Shown here one piece after another: positions 57,173-64,000 of a DNA stretch of 64,000 nucleotides. The stretch covers positions 496,001-560,000 of the forward strand of contig NZ_BSEV01000002.1 of assembly GCF_027922005.1 (NCBI RefSeq), given 5' to 3'. The translations under genes and the position numbers were made by a program. The notes under the pieces were generated by a model. The model worked only from the letters and a program-made list of their open reading frames with translations, did not search any database and was not told the DNA's origin. The DNA is from Streptosporangium carneum. Its GTDB lineage: Bacteria > Actinomycetota > Actinomycetes > Streptosporangiales > Streptosporangiaceae. Position 1 is the stretch's first letter. Each line of letters begins with the position of its first letter.

Positions 57173-59394
57173 GGATCCCGGGGCAGGCCGAGCATCCGCT
57201 CGCCGATGATGTTCAGCTGGACCTCGGTGGTACCGCCGTAGATCGTCATGGCGCGGGTGGCGAGCGCGGCGCGGTTCCAGTGCCCCGCGTCCCCGAGCTT
57301 CGCGTCGGCGGCGACCACGGCGGCGGCCCCCAGCAGCGTGACCGCGCACTCCGCGACGTGCTGGGCGTGCGAGGTGGACAGCAGTTTGCGGACCGAGCCG
57401 TCCGCGCCGGGGTCGGCGCCGGTCAGCTGCCTCAGCGTCACCCGCAGGCCGAGCGCGTTGATCGAGTGTCCCTCGCAGACCACCCGGGCCAGATCCTGGC
57501 GCTCGGCGGCGGTGAGCTCGCGGCCGAGTCTGTCGGCCAGGCCGAGCAGGTCGGGGACCGAGGAGCCGGTGCCGCCCGACCCCGAGGAGAGCGAGACGCG
57601 CTCGTTCGACAGGGTGTTGCGGGCGATCTGCCACCCCTGGCCGACCTCGCCGACCACCAGCTCGTCGGGGACGAACACGTCGTCGAGGAAGACCTCGTTG
57701 AACAGGCTCTCCCCGGTCATCTCGGTCAGCGGCCTGACCGTGACGCCCTCGCCCTTCATGTCCACCAGGAAGTAGGTGATGCCCTCGTGCTTGGAGCCCG
57801 TCGAGGAGGTGCGGGCGACGCAGATGCCCCACTCGGCGACGTGCGCCAGCGAGGTCCAGACCTTCTGGCCGTTGAGCCGCCAGCCGCCCTCCACCCTCTC
57901 CGCCCTCATCTGGAGCGAGGCGAGGTCGGAGCCCGCGCCGGGCTCGGAGAACAGCTGGCACCACAGCAGCTCGCCGCTCAGCGTGGGGGGCAGGAAGCGC
58001 TCCTGCTGCTCGGGCGTGCCGTACGCGACGATCGACGGCACCACCCAGGCGCCGATGATCATCTGAGGCGGTCTGACCCTCGCCGCCCTCAACTCCTGGA
58101 GGATCAGCACCTGCTCGAGCGGCCTGGCGTCGCGGCCCCACGGGCTGGGCAGGTGCGGCATGACGTAACCGGCGGCGGCCAGCGCCCGCTTCTGCTCCCT
58201 GCCCTCCAGCTTGGCGAGCTCGGCGACCTCGGCCCTGATCCGCTCGCGGAGCTCGGCGGCGCTCTCGGGGAGGTCGAGCTCCATCTCCCGGCTCACGCCG
58301 TTCAACGCCAGCGAGACGACCGAGTCGGCCCACTCGGCCGAGGGGCCGAGCAGCGCGCGCAGGCTCAGGGCCCGGCGGTAGTAGAGGTGGGCGTCATGGT
58401 CGTAGGTGTAGCCGACACCGCCGAAGATCTGGATCGCGTCCTTGGCGCACCGCACCGCGGCGTCAGGGGCCACCACACCCGCGATCGCGGCGGCGTAGGC
58501 GGACTCGTCCCCCGCCTCACCGGTCGCGTCCGCCGCCCGCGCCCGCCACGCCGCGGCCCTGGTGGCGTCCCACACGGTGGCGCGGGCCTGTTCCAGTGCG
58601 ACGAGCATCAGGGCCGCCTTGTGTTTGACGCCCTGGAACTGCCCGATCGGGCGGCCGAACTGCACCCGCACCCTGGCGTACTCCGACGCGGCGCTCACGC
58701 ACCACGACGCGATCCCCGCCGCCTCCGCGCCGAGCAGGATCGCGGCCAGGTGGCGGACGTCCGCCTCGCCGAGGCCGCCGAGGACCCGCCCGGCCGGCAC
58801 GGCCACCGCGTCCAGCTCGACCCTAGCCACGCCCCGGGTGAGGTCCAGCGGCCTGAGCGGGGTCACGGTCACGGCGGAGGCGTCCACCGCGACCCACTCC
58901 CGCCCCTCGTCCGTGCTCACCGGCAGCACCAGGACGTCGGCGAGCGCGCCGCCCAGGACCGGTTCGGCGACGCCGCCGATCGTCAGCTCGCCGTCCTGGC
59001 CCCGGGCGCCGGTGACGGCGGCGGTCAGCGCGACCGCGCCGGTCAGCGTGCCGTCGGCGAGGCCGGGGAGCAGCTCGGCGTGCGCCTTGCCGTCGGAGGC
59101 CAGGATCGCGGCGCTCGCCAGGACGGTCGGGAGATAGGGGCCGGGGGCGACCCGCTCGCCGAGGGCCTCGACGGCCACTGCGGCCTCCAGCAGGCCGTAC
59201 CCGCTGCCGCCGTGCTCCTCGGGAAGGTGGAGGCCGAGAAGTCCCTGGTCGGCGAGGCTCGCCCAGAAGGCCGGGCGCTTGCCGCCCTCCGCCGCGACGG
59301 CGTCCCGCACGGTCTCCGGGGAGATGTTCCGCTGCGCCCAACCGGTCACCGACTCGCGGAGCGCCTCGTGTTCCTCACTCAACCCGATCGCCAT
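57157..59394 (-). CDS. Double-domain acyl-CoA dehydrogenase (FadE type)
   Basis: 745 residues, two acyl-CoA dehydrogenase modules in one chain. First half (1-375): LGLHLPEEHGGSGYGLLEAAVAVE, YARVRVQFGRPIGQFQGVKHKAA and IQIFGGVGYTYDHDAHLYYRRA. Second half (390-745): FSEPGAGSDLASLQMRAE, GWRLNGQKVWTSLAHVAEWGICVART and TIYGGTTEVQLNIIGERMLGLP. Comparable fused or heteromeric FadE proteins act on sterol side chains or long fatty acids in mycobacteria. GGAGGCTGTC precedes the ATG. The operator-like dyad upstream suggests TetR control. Confidence 0.9.
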   Translation of the reverse strand: MAIGLSEEHEALRESVTGWAQRNISPETVRDAVAAEGGKRPAFWASLADQGLLGLHLPEEHGGSGYGLLEAAVAVEALGERVAPGPYLPTVLASAAILASDGKAHAELLPGLADGTLTGAVALTAAVTGARGQDGELTIGGVAEPVLGGALADVLVLPVSTDEGREWVAVDASAVTVTPLRPLDLTRGVARVELDAVAVPAGRVLGGLGEADVRHLAAILLGAEAAGIASWCVSAASEYARVRVQFGRPIGQFQGVKHKAALMLVALEQARATVWDATRAAAWRARAADATGEAGDESAYAAAIAGVVAPDAAVRCAKDAIQIFGGVGYTYDHDAHLYYRRALSLRALLGPSAEWADSVVSLALNGVSREMELDLPESAAELRERIRAEVAELAKLEGREQKRALAAAGYVMPHLPSPWGRDARPLEQVLILQELRAARVRPPQMIIGAWVVPSIVAYGTPEQQERFLPPTLSGELLWCQLFSEPGAGSDLASLQMRAERVEGGWRLNGQKVWTSLAHVAEWGICVARTSSTGSKHEGITYFLVDMKGEGVTVRPLTEMTGESLFNEVFLDDVFVPDELVVGEVGQGWQIARNTLSNERVSLSSGSGGTGSSVPDLLGLADRLGRELTAAERQDLARVVCEGHSINALGLRVTLRQLTGADPGADGSVRKLLSTSHAQHVAECAVTLLGAAAVVAADAKLGDAGHWNRAALATRAMTIYGGTTEVQLNIIGERMLGLPRDPEPGR

Positions 59395-59420
59395 GACAGC
59401 CTCCAGAGACGGCTCAGTGG

Positions 59421-59439
59421 TAGAACCATATTCTAGAAT
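59421..59439. promoter_or_regulatory. Overlapping dyads TAGAACCATATTCTA / ATTCTAGAAT before the FadE gene
   Basis: TAGAA-CCATA-TTCTA (59421-59435) overlaps the perfect 10-bp palindrome ATTCTAGAAT (59430-59439) in the 54-bp gap between two minus-strand genes. It resembles KstR/FadR-like half-sites (TAGAAC) but with different spacing. Confidence 0.5.
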
Positions 59440-59448
59440 GTATTTCCA

Positions 59449-60855
59449 TCACAACGCTCGTGCGCTGGCCGTCAGAGGGGCGATGTCAGCCCAGAGTTGC
59501 TTGCGTGTGTCCGGCACGGTGATGAGGAGCATGGCCGGCTTGCGACGGCCGATGTCCAGCAGCGTGAGGGCCGCCTGCGCGGTGTGCCTCTTGCCCTTCA
59601 GCACGTAGGTCACCCGGTATCCGAGCGTCCACCCCTTGCCGGTGGCCGGCTTCTGCGACGCGGTCCAGGCCACCTTGCTGCCCGCGGGGTAGTGGTTGCG
59701 GATCGCCCACTTCACCGCGCCCGCCGCGGCCTTGCGGAACTCGGCGTCGGTCTTCAGGTCGGCCTCGGGGGTGGTCCCGGGGAGCAGGCCTGAGGCGATC
59801 ATCGTGTTCGGCTGCTGCGCCGCGCCCACCTGCTGGCCCGCGGAGAAGGACGGAATGTCCACGACCGCCCACGGCTTGCCCAGCTTGGCGTAGGTGATCG
59901 CCGCCCTGCTGTCGGTCACCGCGCCCAGCACCGGGCTCGGCGTGCCGGGCAGCGCCCGCATGGCCGTCTGGGCGGGCAGGGCGGGCAGCGTGATCGGGGG
60001 TGCCGACGGCGAGGGCGACACGGCGGCGCCGGTGCCCGACCCGCCGGTCCCGGAGGAGTCGGAGGGCTCGTCGCCGGAGAACAGCACGAAGATCAGAAAA
60101 ACCGCGAGGGCGGTGAGGAGCGCCGCGCCGATGCTGTAGATCACCCGGATCGGGATGTCCCCGATCCGCATCAGCAGGCCGTCCTTCTTCCGCGGGCCGG
60201 AGCCCCCGGGGCGGGAGGTCACGCGGGGCGAGAAGGGCGCGGGAGGCGGTCCGGGCACCAGGGACGGAGCGGACCGCGTCCCGGAAGGCGGCCCGTCCTG
60301 GCCCGGCCCTCCGGCCTGGCCCGGCCCTCCGGCTTGGCCCGGTCCTCCGGCCTGGCCGGGACGGGCGGCGCGGAAGCGGATGGGATCGGTGGGAACGGGA
60401 TCGAACCGGGCGGGCTCGGGCTGGGAGGCTCCGGGCACGGGGAAGGACCAGCCGGGCTCGGAGCGTACGGCCCCGCGCCCCGAGGATCCGCCGGCGGCCC
60501 GCGGCCCGCTCCCGGCCTCCGCCTCGGAGCCGTCGGCACCGGACTCCGTCTCGGTCGACTCCAGGCCGGGGAAACCCGCCATCGGGAAGAGCCAGACGGA
60601 CTCCGTCTCCTCGGGCGCGGCCTCGACGGGGCCCGGCTCGGCGGGCTCGGTCTCAGGGGACGGCCCCGTGGAGTCCGGCCTGGGAACGAGCACGGTCTCC
60701 TCGCCGTCCCCGATGGGGAACCGCCGCGGCACACGAGGATTGATCATCGTGCCGTCCTCGGCACGAATGGCGGGTATGGGAGCCGTGGGCGCGTCATAGG
60801 ACGGGATGTATCTGTCGTGAGAGCGCCCGGAGGAGTCACCGCCAACATCCGCCAT
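59449..60855 (-). CDS. Single-pass membrane protein with proline-rich cytoplasmic part
   Basis: 468 residues. The first 225 residues are disordered, rich in Pro, Glu and Gly, with an 18-bp-encoded PGQAGG repeat (four units near 165-190). One transmembrane helix follows (about 235-260: VIYSIGAALLTALAVFLIFVLF). The outside part of about 200 residues has an SSGTGGSG linker and a globular end (AVTDSRAAITYAKLGKPWAVVDIPSF, WAIRNHYPAGSKVAWTASQ, LGYRVTYVLKGKRHTAQAALTLLDIG). No cysteines, and not clearly the same domain as the kinase array. Possibly a cell-wall or secretion factor. Family not recognised. Confidence 0.72.
   Translation of the reverse strand: MADVGGDSSGRSHDRYIPSYDAPTAPIPAIRAEDGTMINPRVPRRFPIGDGEETVLVPRPDSTGPSPETEPAEPGPVEAAPEETESVWLFPMAGFPGLESTETESGADGSEAEAGSGPRAAGGSSGRGAVRSEPGWSFPVPGASQPEPARFDPVPTDPIRFRAARPGQAGGPGQAGGPGQAGGPGQDGPPSGTRSAPSLVPGPPPAPFSPRVTSRPGGSGPRKKDGLLMRIGDIPIRVIYSIGAALLTALAVFLIFVLFSGDEPSDSSGTGGSGTGAAVSPSPSAPPITLPALPAQTAMRALPGTPSPVLGAVTDSRAAITYAKLGKPWAVVDIPSFSAGQQVGAAQQPNTMIASGLLPGTTPEADLKTDAEFRKAAAGAVKWAIRNHYPAGSKVAWTASQKPATGKGWTLGYRVTYVLKGKRHTAQAALTLLDIGRRKPAMLLITVPDTRKQLWADIAPLTASARAL
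60297..60360 (-). repeat. 18-bp in-frame tandem repeat (PGQAGG)
   Basis: CCTGGCCCGGCCCTCCGG at 60297-60314 and 60315-60332, a third copy with two changes at 60333-60350, and a partial fourth. The 18-bp period keeps the frame of the membrane protein. Confidence 0.85.
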
Positions 60856-61020
60856 GGGCGCCAGGCTATGTCACCTCGGCTGATAGATGGAACGCATACC
60901 ATCACACTTCGGCCACGAGGCGCCCTCCATCCCCCACGTGTCCAGGCTTTTCCCCACGACTCGCCACCGCTCATCCGGACTCCTCCCGACCGCCTCCGCA
61001 TGCCCCGGGAGCCGTCCCCC

Positions 61021-61176
61021 CATGGCCCGGCCGCCGCACCCCATGGCTGGGACGCCGCCTCCCCATGACCCGGACGCCGTTCCCCCATGACCGGGACGCC
61101 GTTCCCTCATGACCTCCTGGACGCCGCCTCCCCATGGCCGGGACGCCGCTCTCTCATGACCCGGACGTCGTTCCCC
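61021..61176. repeat. Seven-copy 22-bp array headed by CATG
   Basis: Units read CATGRCCGGGACGCCGYYCC plus CC with 1-5 changes each, 22-26 bases long, at about 61021, 61043, 61066, 61089, 61110, 61134 and 61155. No unit carries its own conserved spacer, so it is not a CRISPR array. It resembles the CATG repeats at 434-540 in content and context, both lying in front of a plus-strand gene. Confidence 0.75.
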
Positions 61177-61325
61177 GCGGCCGGCGCACCGTTTCCCCCG
61201 GCAGTGCCCACTTCCCTCGGCAGAGCTCCGCACCCCGCACCCGGTGCCGCGAACGGCCGTCGCGCCCCCGGAAGACCCGTCACATCCCCGGAAGGCGAGG
61301 TCGGCCCGGTTAATCCCTCGCGGGC

Positions 61326-61354
61326 GTATCTTCCGCGATGAGCTGGGAAGATAC
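61326..61354 (+). promoter_or_regulatory. RNA hairpin over the HtrA ribosome site
   Basis: GTATCTTCC (61326-61334) can pair with GGAAGATAC (61346-61354), nine of nine bases, with an 11-base loop. The right arm contains the only candidate Shine-Dalgarno (GGGAAG, 61345-61350) of the gene starting at 61361. Folding would hide it, as in an RNA thermometer or ligand switch. It could equally be a DNA operator. Confidence 0.5.
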
Positions 61355-61360
61355 TCCCGC

Positions 61361-62500
61361 ATGCAGGCATGGACCTCACGTGTGGCGCTACTGACCGTCG
61401 CCGCCATGGCGCTCGCGGGCTGCGGTCAGAGCGCGAAACCGCCGACACCGGACGTGGAGCCGTCGGTCACGGTCACGACGACCAGCCCGCCACCGGGCGC
61501 GGGCGGCGCGCCCCCCGGCGGGATCGCGAGCACGTCACCGGGACCGACCGGCGGCGAGTCCACCTCGCCCGACGCCCTGGAGTCCAAGTACGAGCAGGTC
61601 ATCACCACGGTGCTGCCCTCCATCGTGCAGATCACCACCCAGAACGGCCTCGGCTCGGGCGTCATCTACGACAGCGCGGGCCACATCATCACCAACGCCC
61701 ACGTCGTCGGGCGGTCCAGGAACTTCGAGGTGTCGCTCGCCAGCGGCGGCAAGCCCCGCAGTGCGAAACTCGTCAGCGCCTACGAGCTCGGCGACCTGGC
61801 CGTGATCAAGGTGGACGACCCCTCGGGGCTCAAACCCGCCAGGTTCGGCGACTCCAGCAAACTGAGGGTCGGCCAGCTCGTCCTCGCCATGGGCAACCCC
61901 CTGGGCCTGTCCGGCAGCGTCACCAACGGCATCGTCTCCGCGCTCGGCCGTACGGTCAGCGAACCTCAGGAGCAGGGCGCGCCCGGCGCGACGATCACCG
62001 GCGCCATCCAGACCTCGGCCGCGATCAATCCCGGCAACAGCGGCGGAGCCCTGGTCAACCTCGCCAACGAGGTCATCGGCATCCCGACCCTGACCGCCGT
62101 CAATCCCGAGCTCGGCGGTGGCGCGGCCCCCGGCATCGGCTTCGCGATCCCATCCAACGCCGCGACCGACATCGCCAACCAGATCATCAAGAACGGCAGG
62201 GTCGTCAACACCCACAGAGCCGCCCTCGGAGTGACCGTGCAGACGGTGGCCGGTTCCGACGGCAGAGCCGCGGGCGTCGGCGTCGTGCGGGTTGCTCCCG
62301 GCGGAAGCGCCAGCAAGGTGGGCATCAGGCGCGGCGACGTGATCGTCGCGATCAACGACACCCCGGTCCCGAACACGCAGACCCTGTCGGAGGTCCTCGC
62401 CGCCCTGCGCCCCGGAGACCGCGCCAAGATCGAGATCCTGCACCCGGACGGCTCGACGGCGACGGTGACCGTGCCCCTGGGCGAGCTTCCCGTCGGCTGA
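61361..62500 (+). CDS. HtrA/DegP-like serine protease with PDZ domain, lipoprotein
   Basis: 379 residues from ATG 61361 (the open frame reaches back to 61244 but the repeat region is not coding). The signal peptide ends in the lipobox ALAGC (Cys at about 21), followed by a Pro/Thr/Gly linker. Trypsin-like triad: His in IITNAHVVG, Asp in YELGDLAVIKV, Ser in INPGNSGGALVN. A C-terminal PDZ domain spans about 285-375 (LGVTVQ, GVGVVRVAPGGSASKVGIRRGDVIVAIND). It would be an anchored quality-control protease on the outer face. The hairpin over its ribosome site suggests translational control. Confidence 0.92.
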   Translation: MQAWTSRVALLTVAAMALAGCGQSAKPPTPDVEPSVTVTTTSPPPGAGGAPPGGIASTSPGPTGGESTSPDALESKYEQVITTVLPSIVQITTQNGLGSGVIYDSAGHIITNAHVVGRSRNFEVSLASGGKPRSAKLVSAYELGDLAVIKVDDPSGLKPARFGDSSKLRVGQLVLAMGNPLGLSGSVTNGIVSALGRTVSEPQEQGAPGATITGAIQTSAAINPGNSGGALVNLANEVIGIPTLTAVNPELGGGAAPGIGFAIPSNAATDIANQIIKNGRVVNTHRAALGVTVQTVAGSDGRAAGVGVVRVAPGGSASKVGIRRGDVIVAINDTPVPNTQTLSEVLAALRPGDRAKIEILHPDGSTATVTVPLGELPVG

Positions 62501-62599
62501 CCGGTCCGCCGCCCCCTCCGACGCGGACCCGAAACCCGGCCCCGAGACGGCGGCCGGGCACCGCCGCCCCGCGCCGGGGGATTCCAGGTTTCCAGGCGC

Positions 62600-62740
62600 A
62601 TCCAGGGGTTCCGGATGCTCCAGGGGACCAGGCGCTCCGGACACTCCGGATGCCCTAGACGCTCCCAGCCCCCCGACACTCCGGGTGTTCCAGACACTCC
62701 GGTTGCTCCGGATGTTCCCGGCGATCCGGCGTCACCGCGG
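62600..62740. repeat. Degenerate 9-bp periodic repeats
   Basis: Units such as CTCCGGATG, ACTCCGGAC and TTCCAGACA recur with a 9-base period through most of the 245-bp gap between the HtrA gene and the next gene. Each third triplet is TCC or its variant. No convincing gene is encoded in this gap. Confidence 0.55.
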
Positions 62741-62745
62741 CGGTC

Positions 62746-63576
62746 TCACCCTTCCAGGAGGGCGTTGAGCTCGCCGTGCCCCAGGCCTTCCTCCAGCGCG
62801 GTGTAGGTGCCCGAGTCGAGCAACTCCCGCGTGGCGCGGCGGACCACGGCGTAGGCGGCCGACGCGATCGCGGAGCCCACGCTGACCCTGGCGACGCCGA
62901 GCCCGGCCAGCTCGGCGACGGCGGGGTCTCCCGGCCCCACCAGGATGTTCAGGGGCGCGGCGACGCCCTTCACGAGGGCGGAGACGGTCACGGGGTCGAC
63001 GACCCCGGGGACGAAGACACCGCTGGCTCCGGCCTCGAGGTAGGCGGCGGCCCGCTCGAGGGCCGCCCCGAGGCGGTCCTCCCGTTCACCCGCGGCCCGC
63101 AGGTAGACGTCGACACGCGCGTTGACGTAGAGCGGGATCCCCGCCGCGTCCGCCGCCTGCCTGGCCGCGGCGATCCGCTCGCACTGCTCCTCGACCGGCC
63201 GCAACGGCGAGACCCCGCCGCGGAAGGTGTCCTCGATGTTGACGCCGACGGCACCCGCCTCGATCACGCCCCTGACCGTCTCCGCAACCCCTTCGGGCTT
63301 GCTCGCGAAGCCGCTTTCGATGTCGGCGGTGACCGGGACGTCCACGGCGGCGGCGACCCGGGCGACGAGGTCGAGCGCGCGGTCCCGGTTGAGTCGGTCA
63401 CCGTCCGGCGCGCCGAGGCTCCAGGCGACACCGGCGCTGGTGGTGGCCACCGCCCTGGCCCCCGCCTCCCGGACCAGCAGCGCGCCGGCGACGTCCCAGG
63501 CGTTCGCCAGCACCAGCGGCTCGCCGCCCCTGTGCAGCGACTGGAACAACTCTGCCTTACCAGCAAGGTTCATCAT
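62746..63576 (-). CDS. Isocitrate lyase/PEP mutase-family protein
   Basis: 276 residues, TIM-barrel. Recognisable parts: GEPLVLANAWDVAGALLVREAGARAVATTSAGVAWSLG, the metal-binding VPVTADIESGF, GAVGVNIEDT and IPLYVNARVDVYL. Related to oxaloacetate hydrolase-like and 2-methylisocitrate-lyase-like proteins of unproven substrate. The KKCGH-type catalytic Cys loop of true isocitrate lyases is absent, so the product cannot be stated. The start (ATG-ATG at the complement of 63571-63576) has no ribosome site, but TTTACT is seven bases upstream, so it may be leaderless. Confidence 0.82.
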   Translation of the reverse strand: MMNLAGKAELFQSLHRGGEPLVLANAWDVAGALLVREAGARAVATTSAGVAWSLGAPDGDRLNRDRALDLVARVAAAVDVPVTADIESGFASKPEGVAETVRGVIEAGAVGVNIEDTFRGGVSPLRPVEEQCERIAAARQAADAAGIPLYVNARVDVYLRAAGEREDRLGAALERAAAYLEAGASGVFVPGVVDPVTVSALVKGVAAPLNILVGPGDPAVAELAGLGVARVSVGSAIASAAYAVVRRATRELLDSGTYTALEEGLGHGELNALLEG

Positions 63577-63666
63577 GCGAAGGAGTAAACCAGTTCGGAT
63601 CAGCACCGCCCCAGCCGTTTTCAGACATGGGCCCGCCTTCGGCCCGCGTCACCGGGCCGCTCGCGC

Positions 63667-63760
63667 TCACCCGTCACGCAGGGCCGTGGCGAACGCCGCG
63701 ACGAAGCCTTCGGGGGTGTCACGCCACATGATGTGCCCGGGCCTCGGGAACGAGGCGGGA
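63667..63760 (-). pseudogene. C-terminal remnant of an alpha/beta hydrolase
   Basis: About 28 codons ending at TGA (complement of 63667-63669) read PRPGHIMWRDTPEGFVAAFATALRDG. This matches the last helix and the catalytic-His region of alpha/beta hydrolases (G-H-x-x-x-x-E-x-P-E-x-F). No hydrolase body lies upstream: the frame runs into the ssrA terminators within about 35 bases. It is therefore a truncated remnant, or by chance a look-alike. Confidence 0.45.
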
Positions 63761-63791
63761 TGAGGCGGAGGAACGCGGCCGGACGACGCGA

Positions 63792-63833
63792 AAGGGCGGC
63801 CGGGCGGACGTTGTCGTCCGGCCGACCGCCCTT
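63792..63833 (-). terminator. Second ssrA terminator
   Basis: A 19-bp stem with two mismatches and loop TTGT; on the minus strand it is followed by CCCTTTCG. It lies 40-80 bases past the tmRNA end and gives a tandem terminator with the smaller hairpin. Confidence 0.8.
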
Positions 63834-63842
63834 CGGCGATCT

Positions 63843-63867
63843 GTTCCGTGTGTTTCCGGCACGGAAC
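63843..63867 (-). terminator. First ssrA terminator hairpin
   Basis: GTTCCGTG pairs with CACGGAAC around a 9-base loop, three bases beyond the tmRNA 3' end. Confidence 0.7.
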
Positions 63868-63870
63868 GGG

Positions 63871-64000
63871 GGTGGAGGTGGCGGGAATCGAACCCGCGTC
63901 CTTCAACTCCAAGACAGGGCTTCTCCGGGCACAGCCTGCTTCGCTTTTCTCAGCCCCGGCGATCACGCAGGCAAGACGCCGACGGGCTCAGCCACTGTTA
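63871..64000 (-). ncRNA. ssrA: tmRNA (ssrA), 3' part; runs off the right edge
   Basis: On the minus strand the sequence ends with GGACGCGGGTTCGATTCCCG then CCACCTCCACC, the T-arm and acceptor strand of the tRNA-like domain, preceded by the GGAGAAGCCCTGTC element typical of actinobacterial tmRNAs. Only about 130 of the usual 370 bases are inside the window; the tag-coding part lies beyond the edge. The genomic 3' end reads ACCC rather than ACCA, so the terminal A of CCA may be added by a nucleotidyltransferase. tmRNA with SmpB rescues stalled ribosomes. Confidence 0.95.

Larger units (their letters stand above)
60856..61360. other. 505-bp gap before the HtrA-type gene
   Basis: Mainly the tandem array at 61021-61176 and the hairpin at 61326-61354 (separate entries). 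Left of the array is moderately AT-rich DNA (TATGTCACCTCGGCTGATAGATGG) that may hold the promoter of the minus-strand membrane protein. No gene is supported. Confidence 0.45.

Noticed and set aside
57280..59436. A 718-codon plus-strand frame opposite the acyl-CoA dehydrogenase
   Set aside because: Shadow of a well-supported gene; no recognisable domain.
59421..59439. KstR operator for sterol catabolism
   Set aside because: Half-site is similar but the spacing is off and no other sterol gene is in the window; kept only as a generic dyad.
61021..61176. CRISPR array
   Set aside because: Units are contiguous, without unique spacers of constant length, and there are no cas genes.

Overview
The window is very GC-rich DNA from a filamentous-type actinomycete. 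Codon third positions are strongly G/C, there are many GTG starts and ATGA/GTGA overlaps, and several promoters look leaderless. The gene content (Ser/Thr kinase arrays, HxlR/TetR/ArsR regulators, DtxR/IdeR-type iron boxes, a UbiA-DprE1-DprE2 decaprenyl-phospho-arabinose operon, an actinobacterial ssrA) fits Streptosporangiales or a relative. The genus is an inference and is not proven here. No prophage, insertion sequence, CRISPR array, rRNA or tRNA gene was found. About 53 protein genes are supported.

Layout. 0-1.5 kb: the start of a GNAT acetyltransferase (runs off the left edge) and an arylamine N-acetyltransferase. 1.8-8.7 kb: four consecutive receptor-like kinase genes, alternately catalytic and degenerate, that share one extracellular domain. 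8.7-11.9 kb: a double HxlR regulator, small membrane proteins and SURF1. 12-18.8 kb: a flavin monooxygenase, a small secreted protein, gamma-glutamyltransferase, a two-component pair and a Uma2-type protein. 19-22.6 kb: an iron-controlled heme-type ABC importer operon with a DUF3386 gene. 22.7-28.3 kb: a Sel1-repeat protein, alanine dehydrogenase, a class III aminotransferase and an M20 peptidase. 28.4-32 kb: an unusual ABC ATPase, a YhgE/Pip membrane protein and a TetR regulator, with a perfect 26-bp operator at the front. 32.2-35.6 kb: a three-gene operon of an SBP-VWA protein, a coiled-coil membrane protein and PspA.

35.6-42.9 kb: a cysteine-dioxygenase-like cupin divergent from a LysR gene, a LysE exporter, DUF1622, an acyl-CoA synthetase, and an aromatic monooxygenase divergent from a TetR gene over a 32-bp palindrome. 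42.9-53.5 kb is the accessory-looking part: a membrane acyltransferase flanked by AT-rich DNA, an all-minus cassette (YCII, MFS, SRPBCC, ArsR, DHFR-like, YCII), two methyltransferases and a second class III aminotransferase. 53.8-56.9 kb: ubiA-dprE1-dprE2. 57-60.9 kb: a double-domain acyl-CoA dehydrogenase and a proline-rich membrane protein. 61-64 kb: an HtrA-type lipoprotein protease, a PEP-mutase/isocitrate-lyase-like enzyme, a hydrolase remnant, and the 3' part of ssrA (runs off the right edge).

The strongest candidate for an undescribed system is the kinase/pseudokinase array. Two active kinases and two pseudokinases, each carrying the same two-cysteine sensor outside the membrane, are translationally coupled or closely spaced, which suggests hetero-oligomeric receptors. 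The SBP-VWA/coiled-coil/PspA operon is a second candidate, probably for envelope surveillance. Short tandem repeats of 9-30 bp recur at gene ends and in intergenic gaps throughout the window.
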